Below, piece after piece: positions 17,820 through 27,026 of a stretch of 64,000 bases of DNA. The DNA is taken from the NCBI RefSeq assembly GCF_003318255.1, contig NZ_QOCF01000005.1:1-64000 (forward strand), written 5' to 3'. Position numbers and translations under genes: made by a program. The notes beneath the pieces are model-generated. The model worked only from the letters and a program-made list of their open reading frames with translations. It was not told the origin of the DNA and made no database searches. How positions within the stretch are numbered: the first letter of the stretch is position 1; each line of letters starts with the position of its first letter. The DNA comes from Ruegeria sp. A3M17. Its GTDB lineage: Bacteria > Pseudomonadota > Alphaproteobacteria > Rhodobacterales > Rhodobacteraceae.

Positions 17820-18356
17820 ATGAGTCCCGAAATTAACTCCGAACAGGCCGTGCGCGGCGCTATCCAGACGCATTCCAAGCGGGTCTGGCGGTTTGGTCTT
17901 GCACTATCGGGTGCGTCGGACGTTGCAGATGATCTTTTGCAATCGACGTGTCTGCGTGCGTTGGAGCGTCATCATCAGGTTACGTCGTTTGATCGGTTGG
18001 ACAGTTGGCTGATGACGATCTGCCGCTCGATCTGGCTGAACGAGGTGCGCGCACGCTCTGTGCGCAAGGCGCAGGCGCTGTCCGTGACGCCCGAGGCCGA
18101 ATTGGTTGCGACCGGACCGGATTCAGAAACGAATATTTTCGCCGCTGAGGTGTTTACACAAGTAATGGAGTTGCCAGAAGCGCAGCGGGAGACAGTCATG
18201 CTTGTGTTTGTTGAAGGATATAGCTACCGCGAAGCCGCCGCGTTGCTGGAGGTGCCGATAGGCACTATCATGAGCCGGTTGTCCAACGCCCGGCTGAAAC
18301 TGAAAAACGTGATGCAGCATGATGCGGCAGACACCGTTCGACGGAGTGGCAAATGA
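17820..18356 (+). CDS. ECF-type RNA polymerase sigma factor
   Basis: A 178-residue sigma-70 family protein of extracytoplasmic function size. Region 2 is visible around residues 20-75 (LALSGASDVADDLLQSTCLR, LDSWLMTICRSIWLNEVRAR) and region 4 around residues 118-165 (PEAQRETVMLVFVEGYSYRE, then EVPIGTIMSRLSNARLKLK). ATG at 17820 is chosen because the conserved family sequence begins there; an ATG at 17754 in the same frame is an alternative. The stop overlaps the anti-sigma gene by four bases. Divergent from the YceI-cytochrome c gene 85 bases away, so a shared promoter region is probable. Confidence 0.88.
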   Translation: MSPEINSEQAVRGAIQTHSKRVWRFGLALSGASDVADDLLQSTCLRALERHHQVTSFDRLDSWLMTICRSIWLNEVRARSVRKAQALSVTPEAELVATGPDSETNIFAAEVFTQVMELPEAQRETVMLVFVEGYSYREAAALLEVPIGTIMSRLSNARLKLKNVMQHDAADTVRRSGK

Positions 18357-19099
18357 AGTTTTCCGGCGAGACGCTGAGGGCGTATCTGGAAGGCAATGCG
18401 GATGCGGCCGAGGCCGCCGCAATCGAAGCGGCGATCGAAACCGATCTTGCGCTGGAACAACGCCTGATGACACTGGACCCGCTGGCACCTGTGGTTCAAT
18501 CAGTGTTCCAAAACATTCCTGCGGACGCGCCGCAGATTGAATTGCCGCAACCAATGCCGGTCAGAACGGTCCGCACCTCGGGCGGCCCCTGGCGCTTGAT
18601 GGCAGTTGCGGCGTCAGTGGCCGTCGTGGCCGTGTCCGCAACTTTCTGGGCGACACGCCCCGAGCCGATGGGATGGGCCGAACAGGCGGCAATCTACCAG
18701 TCACTTTATTCGCCGGACACGATTGCATCGTTGGACAATTCTCCGGTTGCGCTTGATGCGCAATTTGCGCGGGCTGAGGCACAGCTGGGCCGGTCGCTTA
18801 ACCGGGATGCGCTTGAGACGCTGCCCGGATTGGAATTGAAACGTGCTCAGGTTCTGTCTTTTAAGGGGAAACCTCTGATCCAGGTGGTCTTTGCGGATGA
18901 TCAGGGTCAGCCGCTGGCGTTTTGTGTGATCCGCCAGGGTGAAGGTGCGCCGGCAAAAGATGTCAAACTTTCGGCGATAAGTGGTGTTGCCACTGCGACA
19001 TGGGCGCAGGATGGATATGGCTATATGCTGATCGGCAGCAGCGAGCAGACCGATCTTGACCAGCAACTGGACATTCTGACCACAACATTCGCCGGTTGA
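18353..19099 (+). CDS. Membrane anti-sigma factor
   Basis: A 248-residue protein translated with the ECF sigma gene (ATGA overlap). Residues 1-80 are cytoplasmic and acidic and would hold the sigma factor; one transmembrane helix is at residues 82-100 (LMAVAASVAVVAVSATFWA); the remaining 148 residues form a periplasmic sensor domain. No zinc-binding His-x3-Cys-x2-Cys motif is seen, so it is not a ZAS-type anti-sigma. Regulated proteolysis or ligand binding in the periplasm would release the sigma factor (inference from gene order and topology). Confidence 0.75.
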   Translation: MKFSGETLRAYLEGNADAAEAAAIEAAIETDLALEQRLMTLDPLAPVVQSVFQNIPADAPQIELPQPMPVRTVRTSGGPWRLMAVAASVAVVAVSATFWATRPEPMGWAEQAAIYQSLYSPDTIASLDNSPVALDAQFARAEAQLGRSLNRDALETLPGLELKRAQVLSFKGKPLIQVVFADDQGQPLAFCVIRQGEGAPAKDVKLSAISGVATATWAQDGYGYMLIGSSEQTDLDQQLDILTTTFAG

Positions 19100-19158
19100 C
19101 CGGGGGCAGGGCGAAATACGTCTTGTGAACCGCACGAAATGTCCGAAATATAGCGGGC

Positions 19159-20238
19159 ATGACGACGAAACCTGTGATGCCGGACCCAGATGACGACGAC
19201 GAAGTGGTCGGTCCTCCCAGCATTTATGACACAGACCCGACTGAGGATGATGATCTTTGGTTCCTCCCCCCGGATGAGGACCTGGCGCAGGATTTATTTC
19301 TGCCGCCCGGTCCGGTGGTCGATCGCCGCCTGCTGTTTGATCCATGGGACTGGCGCGCGGCGCAGGCCGAGCTGTCTTATGAACTGGCCGAACTGGCGGC
19401 CACGTTCGGGGCGTTGGACGAGCGTTTGCGCGCAGGTCCGACGGGTTGGGGACACCGGTTGGCGCTGATGGATGTGTCTGATCTGGGCTGGTGGACAGGG
19501 GATCGGATCGGTGTCGACCGACTTGCGTTGTGGGTCGGATTACGGATTGGCGCAACCGGCGATGATGTCCAGGCGATGTTCCGTGCGGCCTGGGCCGTGC
19601 GCCGTCTGACGTCGGGGGCCGGACCAGCAGAGGGCGGCTGGCCAAACGGTTTGACGGCGTTTCTGGATCGCATGGCACAGGGCATCGAAGATACGCCGGA
19701 ATCCGTCGCGGATCTGGTCGAGGTCATGCAGAACGCGGAAGGCTTGCATCCCGTCACGCAGGCCGCAATCGGGTTTCATGCCTGGCGCGCCCTGTCAGAA
19801 GGCGCTGGTCAGGACACAGAGGCCGCAGTCATTGCAGCCCGCCATGCTGCGTCGATGGGGCGGGGGGGGGCAATCTTCATGCCGCTGGCGCTGTCTGGTC
19901 CGGGGGCGTTGCGCGGGGTTGGCGAGCCGCAGGAAAAACTCTCGGCCTGGATCAGGGGGGCAGGGCAGTCGATATTGGCGGCTTTGTTGCACCTGGATCG
20001 GGTCAGCGCCTGGGATCAGCGCGCCCGCGAGGCGACAAGTGACCTGAGCGGCCGCACGCCACCGCGCCTGATCGACGCGCTGACCGCATGGCCCATGGTG
20101 TCGGCACCGCTTGCCGAAGACCTGACGCAAGCGTCGCGCGCTGCGGTGCAACGCAATATCGACCGTTTTATGGGCCGCGGTTTGATCCGAGAAGTAACAG
20201 GGCAGGGACGTTACCGGGTCTGGACTGCTGCACTGTAA
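19159..20238 (+). CDS. DUF1612/RHE_PE00001-like protein with C-terminal winged helix
   Basis: A 359-residue protein. Residues 1-50 are very acidic (runs of Asp). The middle is helical and the C-terminus looks like a DNA-binding winged helix (SRAAVQRNIDRFMGRGLIRE, then VTGQGRYRVW). The overall layout reminds me of the RHE_PE00001/DUF1612 family found on rhizobial and roseobacter plasmids, whose function is unknown. That assignment is from memory of the family and needs a profile search. It lies 60 bases after the anti-sigma gene on the same strand and may be independent. Confidence 0.5.
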   Translation: MTTKPVMPDPDDDDEVVGPPSIYDTDPTEDDDLWFLPPDEDLAQDLFLPPGPVVDRRLLFDPWDWRAAQAELSYELAELAATFGALDERLRAGPTGWGHRLALMDVSDLGWWTGDRIGVDRLALWVGLRIGATGDDVQAMFRAAWAVRRLTSGAGPAEGGWPNGLTAFLDRMAQGIEDTPESVADLVEVMQNAEGLHPVTQAAIGFHAWRALSEGAGQDTEAAVIAARHAASMGRGGAIFMPLALSGPGALRGVGEPQEKLSAWIRGAGQSILAALLHLDRVSAWDQRAREATSDLSGRTPPRLIDALTAWPMVSAPLAEDLTQASRAAVQRNIDRFMGRGLIREVTGQGRYRVWTAAL

Positions 20239-20684
20239 TCGTTGAACGGATTGCGAAATGCCCGGGCGGCAATACGTGAAACCCAAATCTTGTTGGTGTA
20301 CTCATTTGCCGTGTGTCCACTGCGCGTCATAAAAGCGGCGGACGTTGTTGCAGGCGTGGCTTGGTCATCAGTCTTTTCATCCGCAACAGCTACTCCGACG
20401 AAGACCAAGTGCACCGAAAAAAATTTCGCCGGGGAACAGGCTGCATCGGCGGTTCTTTGTGTACAATGACAGCGTCCGCCTCAAGAAGGTGTCAAAGATC
20501 GCCAAATATTTGATTTGGAATGGTGTTTTGAGGGATATTTCATCCCTCGGAGGGTAATTTCAACCGTGTTTCTGAGGGTAGAGCGTAGAGGATTTAGAGA
20601 CCTCTATTTATGCTTTGCAGCCATGTAGAGAGCGGCAGCGCATGTGCTTTGCGTATACTTGGCATCAGGGACCTTAAGCTCGAT
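20239..20684. other. Intergenic, no gene recognised
   Basis: About 445 bases. A 75-codon frame at 20242-20469 has a hydrophobic start and a Cys-containing end but no ribosome binding site or domain. The promoter of the polysaccharide co-polymerase gene is expected in the last 150 bases; nothing clear is seen. Confidence 0.3.
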
Positions 20685-22820
20685 ATGAAGCAAACTCCGA
20701 TACACGACGCGGCGGGTCTATCCCATCGTTCCCCGATAAAAGACACGTCGGAGGAAAACACGTTCGACCTTGGAGGTTTGGCCGGAAAATTGTGGCGCGA
20801 AAAATGGATCATTGCCCTGTGTACCACAGCTGCAATTCTATTCGGGATGTATTACGCGTTTGTGGCCTCTGTTCCATTGTATCGGTCCACCGCCGTCGTC
20901 ATTTTGGAAATCGAATAGGCCAGTGTAGTTGATCTGCAAAGCGTGGTGGGCGGTCTGGCCGGAGACACGGTTGAGGTCAATTCAGAGCTCCAAGTTCTTC
21001 AGTCGCGCGGGCTGATGGGCAAGGTCGTAGACAAGCTGGACCTGGTCTCGGACCCCGAGTTCAATATCGCGCTTCAACCTGTATCCGCTCTGGGCGGCGT
21101 CAAGCAGTTTATCAAATCCTTGCTCGGGGTTGGGAGCGAACGCGAACAGGTGCCCGAGGATATAGCCGAGCAGCAAACTCGGGACGGTGTGATTTCGGCC
21201 TTGCTCCGGAAGGCATCGGTGAGCAACGTGCGGCAAAGTTTGGTCATTACCGTCACGGTTGAGACCGAAGAGCCGCGCAAATCAGCCTTGATTGCCGACA
21301 CTATTGTCTAGCTTTACGTGCTGAACCAAATCGAAGTGAAGTTCGAAGCCACCGAACAGGCTACCGCGTGGCTGACCATGCGCGTGGCTGAGTTGCAAGT
21401 AGAGTTGGAAACTGCCGAAGCGCAGTTCAACGATTTCAATGCAACAACGGCGTTGATCTCGCCCGAGGCGCTTCAACTACAGGAAGTTCAGCTTAAGGAT
21501 CTGCGCGAACGCCGCGTGTCTGCTGAAGCAACTCGCGACTCTGCCCTGGCGCGATACGAAGCACTAGAAGCTGCTGATAGCCGCGCGGCCCAGGTCGAAG
21601 CCAGTCAGGACCCGCAGCTAAAACGGGTTTTTTCGCAGATCAACGCATCAAGCACGGGTGAAGCCGCCTTTGATACCGCCTTTGAGCGCCTGCTCGTGCG
21701 TTCTGAACTTGAGGCGAGGCGCGCGACCCAGCAAGTTCAGGCTTTGACGCAATCAACCCAAGAGCTGGGCGAGCGTATCGCGCTGCAGAACGCGGACTTG
21801 ATCATGCAGCAGCAACTGGGGCGCGAAGCAGAAGCGGTCCGGTTGCTGTACGAATATTTTCTGGCACGTCTGAAAGAGACAGCGGCGCAGGAAGGAATTC
21901 AGAAAGCGGACAGTCGGCAACTGTCACGCGCCGTAGTCCCCAGCGATCCGTCGGAACCGAAAAAGTATTTGATTCTCGCTCTGTCTGCTATCATGGGCGT
22001 TGTGGTGGGTGCAGCTATCGTTGTGCTGAACGAGACAAGGAACAAAGGTTATCGCACTGCGAACGAGTTGGAGCGCAGGACCGGGTACAGTGTTTTGGGT
22101 CAAATACCGATTTTTCCCGTTCGCGGCCGGCGCAAGGTTCTGGAATATGTTGTCAACAAGCCCTCTTCCGCCGGAGCTGAGGCAGTGCGTAACTTGCGCA
22201 CTTCGCTGATGTTGTCCAATGTGGACCGCCCACCGCAGATTGTAGTGATGACATCTTCGTTGCCGGAAGAAGGCAAGACGACAAATTCGATGGCATTGGC
22301 GCAAAATTTTGTCGGCATCGGCAAGAAGGTGCTGCTGGTTGAAGGTGACATCCGCCGCCTGACGATGACGGCGCAGTTGCAGGGGGTGCCGAAGAAGGGG
22401 ATCGTTTCGGTTCTGGCTGGCGATACAAAAGCGCAAGAGGCGATCTTTTATGACTCCCTATTGGGTTGCGATGTTTTGGCTGGCGAGAAGACTGCGGCGA
22501 ATGCGGCGGATCTAATTGCTTCGGATCGGTTCCGGCTCTTTCTGGAAGAGATGCGCAAGATATACGATATCATTTTGATCGACACGCCGCCGACGCTGTT
22601 GGTGTCTGACGCTCGCCTGATTGCGCGCAATGCGGATGCAGTGTTGTTGACGGTCAAGTGGAACGCCACCTCCGAGCAGGATGTCACCGAGGCCATGCGA
22701 CTGTTCCACACTGACAACCAGCGCCTGACCGGTCTTGTTTTGGGTCAGATCAACGCTCGCAATGCCAAACACTACGGCTATTCATACGGCAGCTATGCCA
22801 ACAAATACTACAGCAACTAA
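20685..22820 (+). pseudogene. Wzz/BY-kinase-type exopolysaccharide co-polymerase, interrupted by two in-frame TAG codons
   Basis: One reading frame of 712 codons encodes a polysaccharide co-polymerase fused to a bacterial tyrosine kinase. It has an N-terminal membrane helix (WIIALCTTAAILFGMYYAFV), Wzz domain, coiled coil, second membrane helix near 21965-22025 and a kinase domain with Walker [13 protein letters not shown], Walker [13 protein letters not shown] and a C-terminal tyrosine cluster ([15 protein letters not shown]). TAG codons occur at 20916-20918 and 21309-21311. Each could arise from CAG (Gln) by one C-to-T change and the frame is otherwise intact. Either the gene died recently, or it is expressed by amber readthrough, or the kinase part is made alone from a start after 21311. 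Neighbouring glycan genes are absent. Confidence 0.8.
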
Positions 22821-22857
22821 AGGCGAACATCGGAGCAATAAGGCTGCATGTCGGTGG

Positions 22858-22953
22858 GGCGCCCTGTTTGTTCCGTTTCGGTTGGAGTATTTTGTCCAGC
22901 ACAATGCCATGTTGATCGATCGCGCGTTCTACAGATGGAAATGCGCCCGGCAA
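22858..22953 (-). pseudogene. IS6-family transposase fragment
   Basis: On the minus strand the translation reads ERAIDQHGIVLDKILQPKRN, the typical central segment of an IS6 transposase between the first and second catalytic Asp. Both flanks are lost. It lies directly downstream of the interrupted kinase gene. Confidence 0.55.
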
Positions 22954-23274
22954 GATTGGGATGAACCAGCATCAACGCAATCACTTCGACTTGTAAAAAG
23001 CAGCAAAGCGATTCTTGGACATCGCTAACCACCGCCACTCTGTGGAACTTCAATTGATCTGACCAAAAATGCGGAATTTGGATCCCAACCCAAGCGCCGA
23101 GCCATTTCCCGCTGAGTCAGCGTTTGCAACTATTTAGGCGCCAATAGGTAAAAACTTTCGCTATAATTGAAAGAATCGAAACATTATGTTATGAACGATT
23201 TGCGGCGATCAGTGCTGTTTTGCCTTTAATTCCTTAGTGCCGCGCGAATTAATCTACATCCAATTGGTGCTTGC
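22954..23274. other. Intergenic; promoter region of the protease operon
   Basis: About 320 bases, AT-richer than its surroundings near 23130-23230. No gene is recognised. The promoter of the eight-gene operon 23275-33957 should be here. TAATTGAAAGAATCGAAAC around 23164 is AT-rich but gives no clear consensus. Confidence 0.4.
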
Positions 23275-24699
23275 ATGGACGTTTATGACGTTACACTGCG
23301 CCAAGACATCGATCCACCTTTTGGTGCCTTTAGCCTGCCGCATTGGGCGCAGGGCCAAGAAGTGCGCGCTCGGGACATTTCGAAGGACCGAAACTGGGCG
23401 CGGTTGTCGTTTGGCGTTCGAATTGGAAGACCGCTTCCGGCGGCACATCGTTGTGTCCCGGATGACCCGGCTTCGGATGCGATTGATGCGACAAAGGAAG
23501 AACGCGCTGCTTCCCTTCACCGGCAAATTAGGATCGGTGGGTCGGACCCAAACGCGGTTGCGGATGCCATAAAAACGCTCTCGTCAAAGGGCTTGATTAC
23601 TGAAATACGCCCGGTTCGGGCGCAGGTCTTCCAGCGTTCCCCGTCAAAGGACCCAGCTGCGGCGGTAACCGGAAAACCTGGCAGTTGGGCGCTTGAGGCC
23701 ATTGATGCCGATGTCGCACTGGGAAAGATGCCCGGTGATCCAGATATCCGTGTCGCCGTGCTCGACAGTGGTATTTCACGCGACCATAAGGAGTTTCGCG
23801 GCAAGGTCAGCGGTGGCTACGACTTTGTCACGCTTGGGGCAGAGGACTGGTCGCATCCCGGAATGGGTACCCTGATTGGCGATATCCGGCATCGCGATTC
23901 AAACTGGGATGACGATGGTGGCCATGGCAGCCATGTGGCAGGCACCATTGGCGCACTGGGCCTTGATATGCCGGTGGGAGCCGCCGGGCTATGTTCGCTT
24001 ATGGCTTACCGCGTGTTGGGCACCGCGATTGAGAATGGCTCGAAAGTTGGGGTCGGAACGCCCGGCGATATAGATGCAGCTGTGAAGGAAGCGACTGACA
24101 GGGGGGCACATGTCATTAACCTGTCGCTTGGGTTGGGTGCCTCATCCGGGTTGGCCCCGCATGCCCGGGTGATTCGATACGCGCGGATGCGCAATGTCGT
24201 GACAGTCGCGGCGTCTGGCAATCACGGTACCAACAGCCCGGTGTATCCCGGTGCGGTTCCTGGGGTGATCACGGTTGGTGCAATCGATCCGTTTGGGCGC
24301 GTGACGGCTTTTTCCGGCTGGGGTCCGCATCTGGATATCACGGCACCGGGCTCGTCGATCTACTCTGCCGATCTGGACAACGGATACCGGTTCCGTGACG
24401 GAACTTCACACGCCGCGCCTTTCGTCAGCGCCACGGCCGCCCTAATTATTTCTCTCGGGCGTGCTCGGCACGTCACCTTTAAGGAAAGCACAATCCGGAG
24501 GTTGATCCGTGACAACGCACGGACCGAGGGTCGCCCCACCGATCCGCGGCGGGGGGCAGGTGTCCTCAACATGGCACGGGCACTCGAGGCAGCCGGGAAC
24601 CTGATTGATAACCATCGACGGGACCGTGAGGCCCCCGAACCGCCCTGGCCGTTCGGCTTTGGGCCAAGTGAAATTGCCGCAAGCAACATGCGCTCTTAA
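23275..24699 (+). CDS. Cytoplasmic subtilisin-like (S8) serine protease
   Basis: A 474-residue S8 peptidase with a complete active site: Asp164 in AVLDSGISRD, His217 in GGHGSHVAGT, oxyanion Asn316 in AASGNHG and Ser378 in RDGTSHAAP. Residues 1-155 have no signal peptide; residues 75-125 (QIRIGGSDPNAVADAIKTLS) could form a small inhibitory prodomain. The enzyme would therefore be made in the cytoplasm, or leave the cell by a route other than Sec/Tat. It is the first gene of a run of eight co-directional genes with short gaps or overlaps. Its targets may be the large partner proteins of the operon or a cargo (inference). The ATG start has only a weak ribosome binding site. Confidence 0.88.
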   Translation: MDVYDVTLRQDIDPPFGAFSLPHWAQGQEVRARDISKDRNWARLSFGVRIGRPLPAAHRCVPDDPASDAIDATKEERAASLHRQIRIGGSDPNAVADAIKTLSSKGLITEIRPVRAQVFQRSPSKDPAAAVTGKPGSWALEAIDADVALGKMPGDPDIRVAVLDSGISRDHKEFRGKVSGGYDFVTLGAEDWSHPGMGTLIGDIRHRDSNWDDDGGHGSHVAGTIGALGLDMPVGAAGLCSLMAYRVLGTAIENGSKVGVGTPGDIDAAVKEATDRGAHVINLSLGLGASSGLAPHARVIRYARMRNVVTVAASGNHGTNSPVYPGAVPGVITVGAIDPFGRVTAFSGWGPHLDITAPGSSIYSADLDNGYRFRDGTSHAAPFVSATAALIISLGRARHVTFKESTIRRLIRDNARTEGRPTDPRRGAGVLNMARALEAAGNLIDNHRRDREAPEPPWPFGFGPSEIAASNMRS

Positions 24700-24719
24700 C
24701 TGGGTGAAAGGATTTACAT

Positions 24720-27008
24720 ATGGCCTACAGACCTTCCCATATCAGAAAGCAAATGGCGGCAAACCAACGGAAAAAAGAAGTCGACAAAGTCGAGGCCACC
24801 ATCCTGTCTGACGTAGCGCAGATCAAGAAAGATCTTGATGACAATGAATACGGTACGCCGGTCCGCGTCCGCGTCCTGATCATGGACGACGTCGCGGACG
24901 GCGCGCTGCGGCGCAAGGTGATGACAGCCGCGCGCGAGGGGGTCAGATTTGAAAACGCGCAAGGATTTCTGATCGAAGAACCAAATATCGTGGCAAGCAT
25001 TGCGTTTGAATTGATGGAGGGTAAGACCTACGCGGAATTGATGAAGGAACCTGACGCCGCCATGGCCAAACGCGCGGCCGGCATCTTCAAACGGGACCGC
25101 GATTATTATTTCAAGGACATTATCGCTGATACGCTCGAAGCGCGAGGTATTCGCGCCGAGGCCAAAACGATTGATCAGGTGTTTAACACACTCGAGGCGT
25201 CCGGCGTCGGTCCGGGCGATGCCGGTTTCAAAGGCGAGGTACTGGATGCGCTTGGGCGCGAGAACGACTATGTCCCATCTGATCTGACCAAGCCTGTTAC
25301 ACCAGGAGAAGTGAAGAAAATGGTCGCCAAGGTTGTCTCTCTGAAAGCAGGTCGGGCCGAAGAGATCGCAGATGAGCTAATCGCTGCGGGGATCAACAAC
25401 CCGCTGGTGATCCAGAGCCGCGCAATTCAGGCGGCGTTGCCGTCAACCACTTATCACAGGTTCTTGACGATCACGAAGAACGCGATTTCGGCAAATGGCG
25501 GGGCATCCTTTCTGGCAAGCTACGGGTTCGATGAACTTGCCGGTGCAGCCGTGTATTCGGTACTGGCCTCAGAGGCCAAACCAGCTGAGGTCGATCGTGA
25601 AACACTGCGGGCGGGTGTTGAAGAGTTCTTTCGTCAACATCAGGCTGATCTGTACAAGGATCAGATCGCAGTGGTCTTTGCTGCACGCTACATCGAGGCT
25701 GATACCAACCGGATCAACGCCGCGTACATGTTACTGACCGAGCGGAATGTGCCGCTCAACGATCCGGATTTCGCAGAAAAGCTAGTTGAAAGTCTACCTG
25801 AGCTGCGAATGTACGAAAGCTATGAACCTCTGTTCTCAACCCTTCGCGACGACGGGTTGTCCGCGCCGGTCGAAGATTTTGGCGGGCCTTTGCCTCCGGG
25901 ACTGAAGCGCTCGGCGATTTCGTTGCTGAGCGACCTGAACGTTGACCCGAACGCACCCGATAATGACTGGGCGCGGGCGGCATTGTCCATTGCCGGGGCT
26001 GGGGGTGGCTTTGGCGGTGGCGGCATCTCTTTCGGGGGGTTGATCGGCGGGCTGGCTTCGCCGCCCGGATTGCCGCCAGTCCGTATGCGAAGGTTCGAGG
26101 ATGAATTCACAGCCGGGATCGACGCCGATCGAATCCGCACCATGGCCAAAGCCTACTACATCTATCAGTTCGACCGCCTTGGTATAATCGACATGGTCGA
26201 GGAACTGGTCGCGCGGCAACACAGCTTTACCTACGACCTTGGCAATTCACCCGCAAATGCGTTGCTGTCGCATTACCGGCAGGTCTATCGCATCGTTTAT
26301 CCGGCAGCCGAAGACCGGCGGCGCACCTTCTCGATGGTCTTCGAGGAAGGTTCACGCGGAGAAGCTGCCCGTAACCTGCTGGGCGCCATCGGCGAGGCGG
26401 GTATCGATCTGCAACGTGTCAACAACGCCGGTGCCTACTTCAGCGAGGACAGCAATCGCGGGTATTCCTACGCTAAGTTCCGCTTTATGCGGGCTGGTTT
26501 GAATCTGCAGCGCTTCCTGTCCGATGTAGGCGGCTATCACATGCCCGACCTTGTGGAGCGGTGCTGGCACCAGATGCATTTCTGCTTCTCGATCCTCGAG
26601 CGGCCCGAAGTGCAGCAGTATTGGGGCGGCCGTTTCAATTCGGGTCTTTGGGCTGTCGTTGAAGGCCTTCTCAACGAAGCCATCGGTGATGACCGCGAGG
26701 ATCGCCGGATGGTTTATGGCACTCAGCTGACCGACCGCGGCCGCACTCTGGCGGTGTACGGGTTCGATCTGTTTGCCTGGCTGGCGGATAACGCGTCCAC
26801 ATTGCAGACCGCGCCCGACGCGGAAATCGAACGTGGCCTTGAAATCCTGCAGAACTGGCTGGCGGCCTTCCGACGACCGGACACTGTAGGCGATTGGATC
26901 GACGACGATGATTTCTATGACGGACGCGAAGAAGCTCCGATGGATGTCGGAGACGAATATGCCGCCGAGGCCGAAGAATCGGCCTTGCAAGACGCTGACA
27001 TGCTTTAA
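24720..27008 (+). CDS. Large hypothetical protein (762 aa) of the S8 operon
   Basis: No known family is recognised. The protein is largely helical and acidic, without signal peptide or clear membrane helix. The first 60 residues are lysine-rich and coiled-coil-like (MAANQRKKEVDKVEATILSD). A glycine-rich linker around residues 421-445 (GAGGGFGGGGISFGGLIGG) separates an N-terminal half from a C-terminal half rich in aromatic residues (WHQMHFCFSILERPEVQQYW near 615). The last 40 residues are strongly acidic. The start ATG follows the protease stop by about 20 bases with a GAAAGGA ribosome binding site. The size and two-lobed layout suggest a scaffold or structural component. Confidence 0.75.
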   Translation: MAYRPSHIRKQMAANQRKKEVDKVEATILSDVAQIKKDLDDNEYGTPVRVRVLIMDDVADGALRRKVMTAAREGVRFENAQGFLIEEPNIVASIAFELMEGKTYAELMKEPDAAMAKRAAGIFKRDRDYYFKDIIADTLEARGIRAEAKTIDQVFNTLEASGVGPGDAGFKGEVLDALGRENDYVPSDLTKPVTPGEVKKMVAKVVSLKAGRAEEIADELIAAGINNPLVIQSRAIQAALPSTTYHRFLTITKNAISANGGASFLASYGFDELAGAAVYSVLASEAKPAEVDRETLRAGVEEFFRQHQADLYKDQIAVVFAARYIEADTNRINAAYMLLTERNVPLNDPDFAEKLVESLPELRMYESYEPLFSTLRDDGLSAPVEDFGGPLPPGLKRSAISLLSDLNVDPNAPDNDWARAALSIAGAGGGFGGGGISFGGLIGGLASPPGLPPVRMRRFEDEFTAGIDADRIRTMAKAYYIYQFDRLGIIDMVEELVARQHSFTYDLGNSPANALLSHYRQVYRIVYPAAEDRRRTFSMVFEEGSRGEAARNLLGAIGEAGIDLQRVNNAGAYFSEDSNRGYSYAKFRFMRAGLNLQRFLSDVGGYHMPDLVERCWHQMHFCFSILERPEVQQYWGGRFNSGLWAVVEGLLNEAIGDDREDRRMVYGTQLTDRGRTLAVYGFDLFAWLADNASTLQTAPDAEIERGLEILQNWLAAFRRPDTVGDWIDDDDFYDGREEAPMDVGDEYAAEAEESALQDADML

Positions 27009-27026
27009 GCGCGAAAGGACATAGTC

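Noticed and set aside
20242..20469. 75-codon frame after the DUF1612-like gene
   Set aside because: Hydrophobic beginning and Cys-containing end, but no ribosome binding site or clear signal cleavage pattern.
20685..22820. Genome-wide recoding of TAG as a sense codon to explain the two amber codons
   Set aside because: Other genes in the window end in TAG (the fic gene at 6493-6495 and the pyruvate decarboxylase at 42732-42734), so TAG works as a stop here. Local suppression or recent mutation remains possible.
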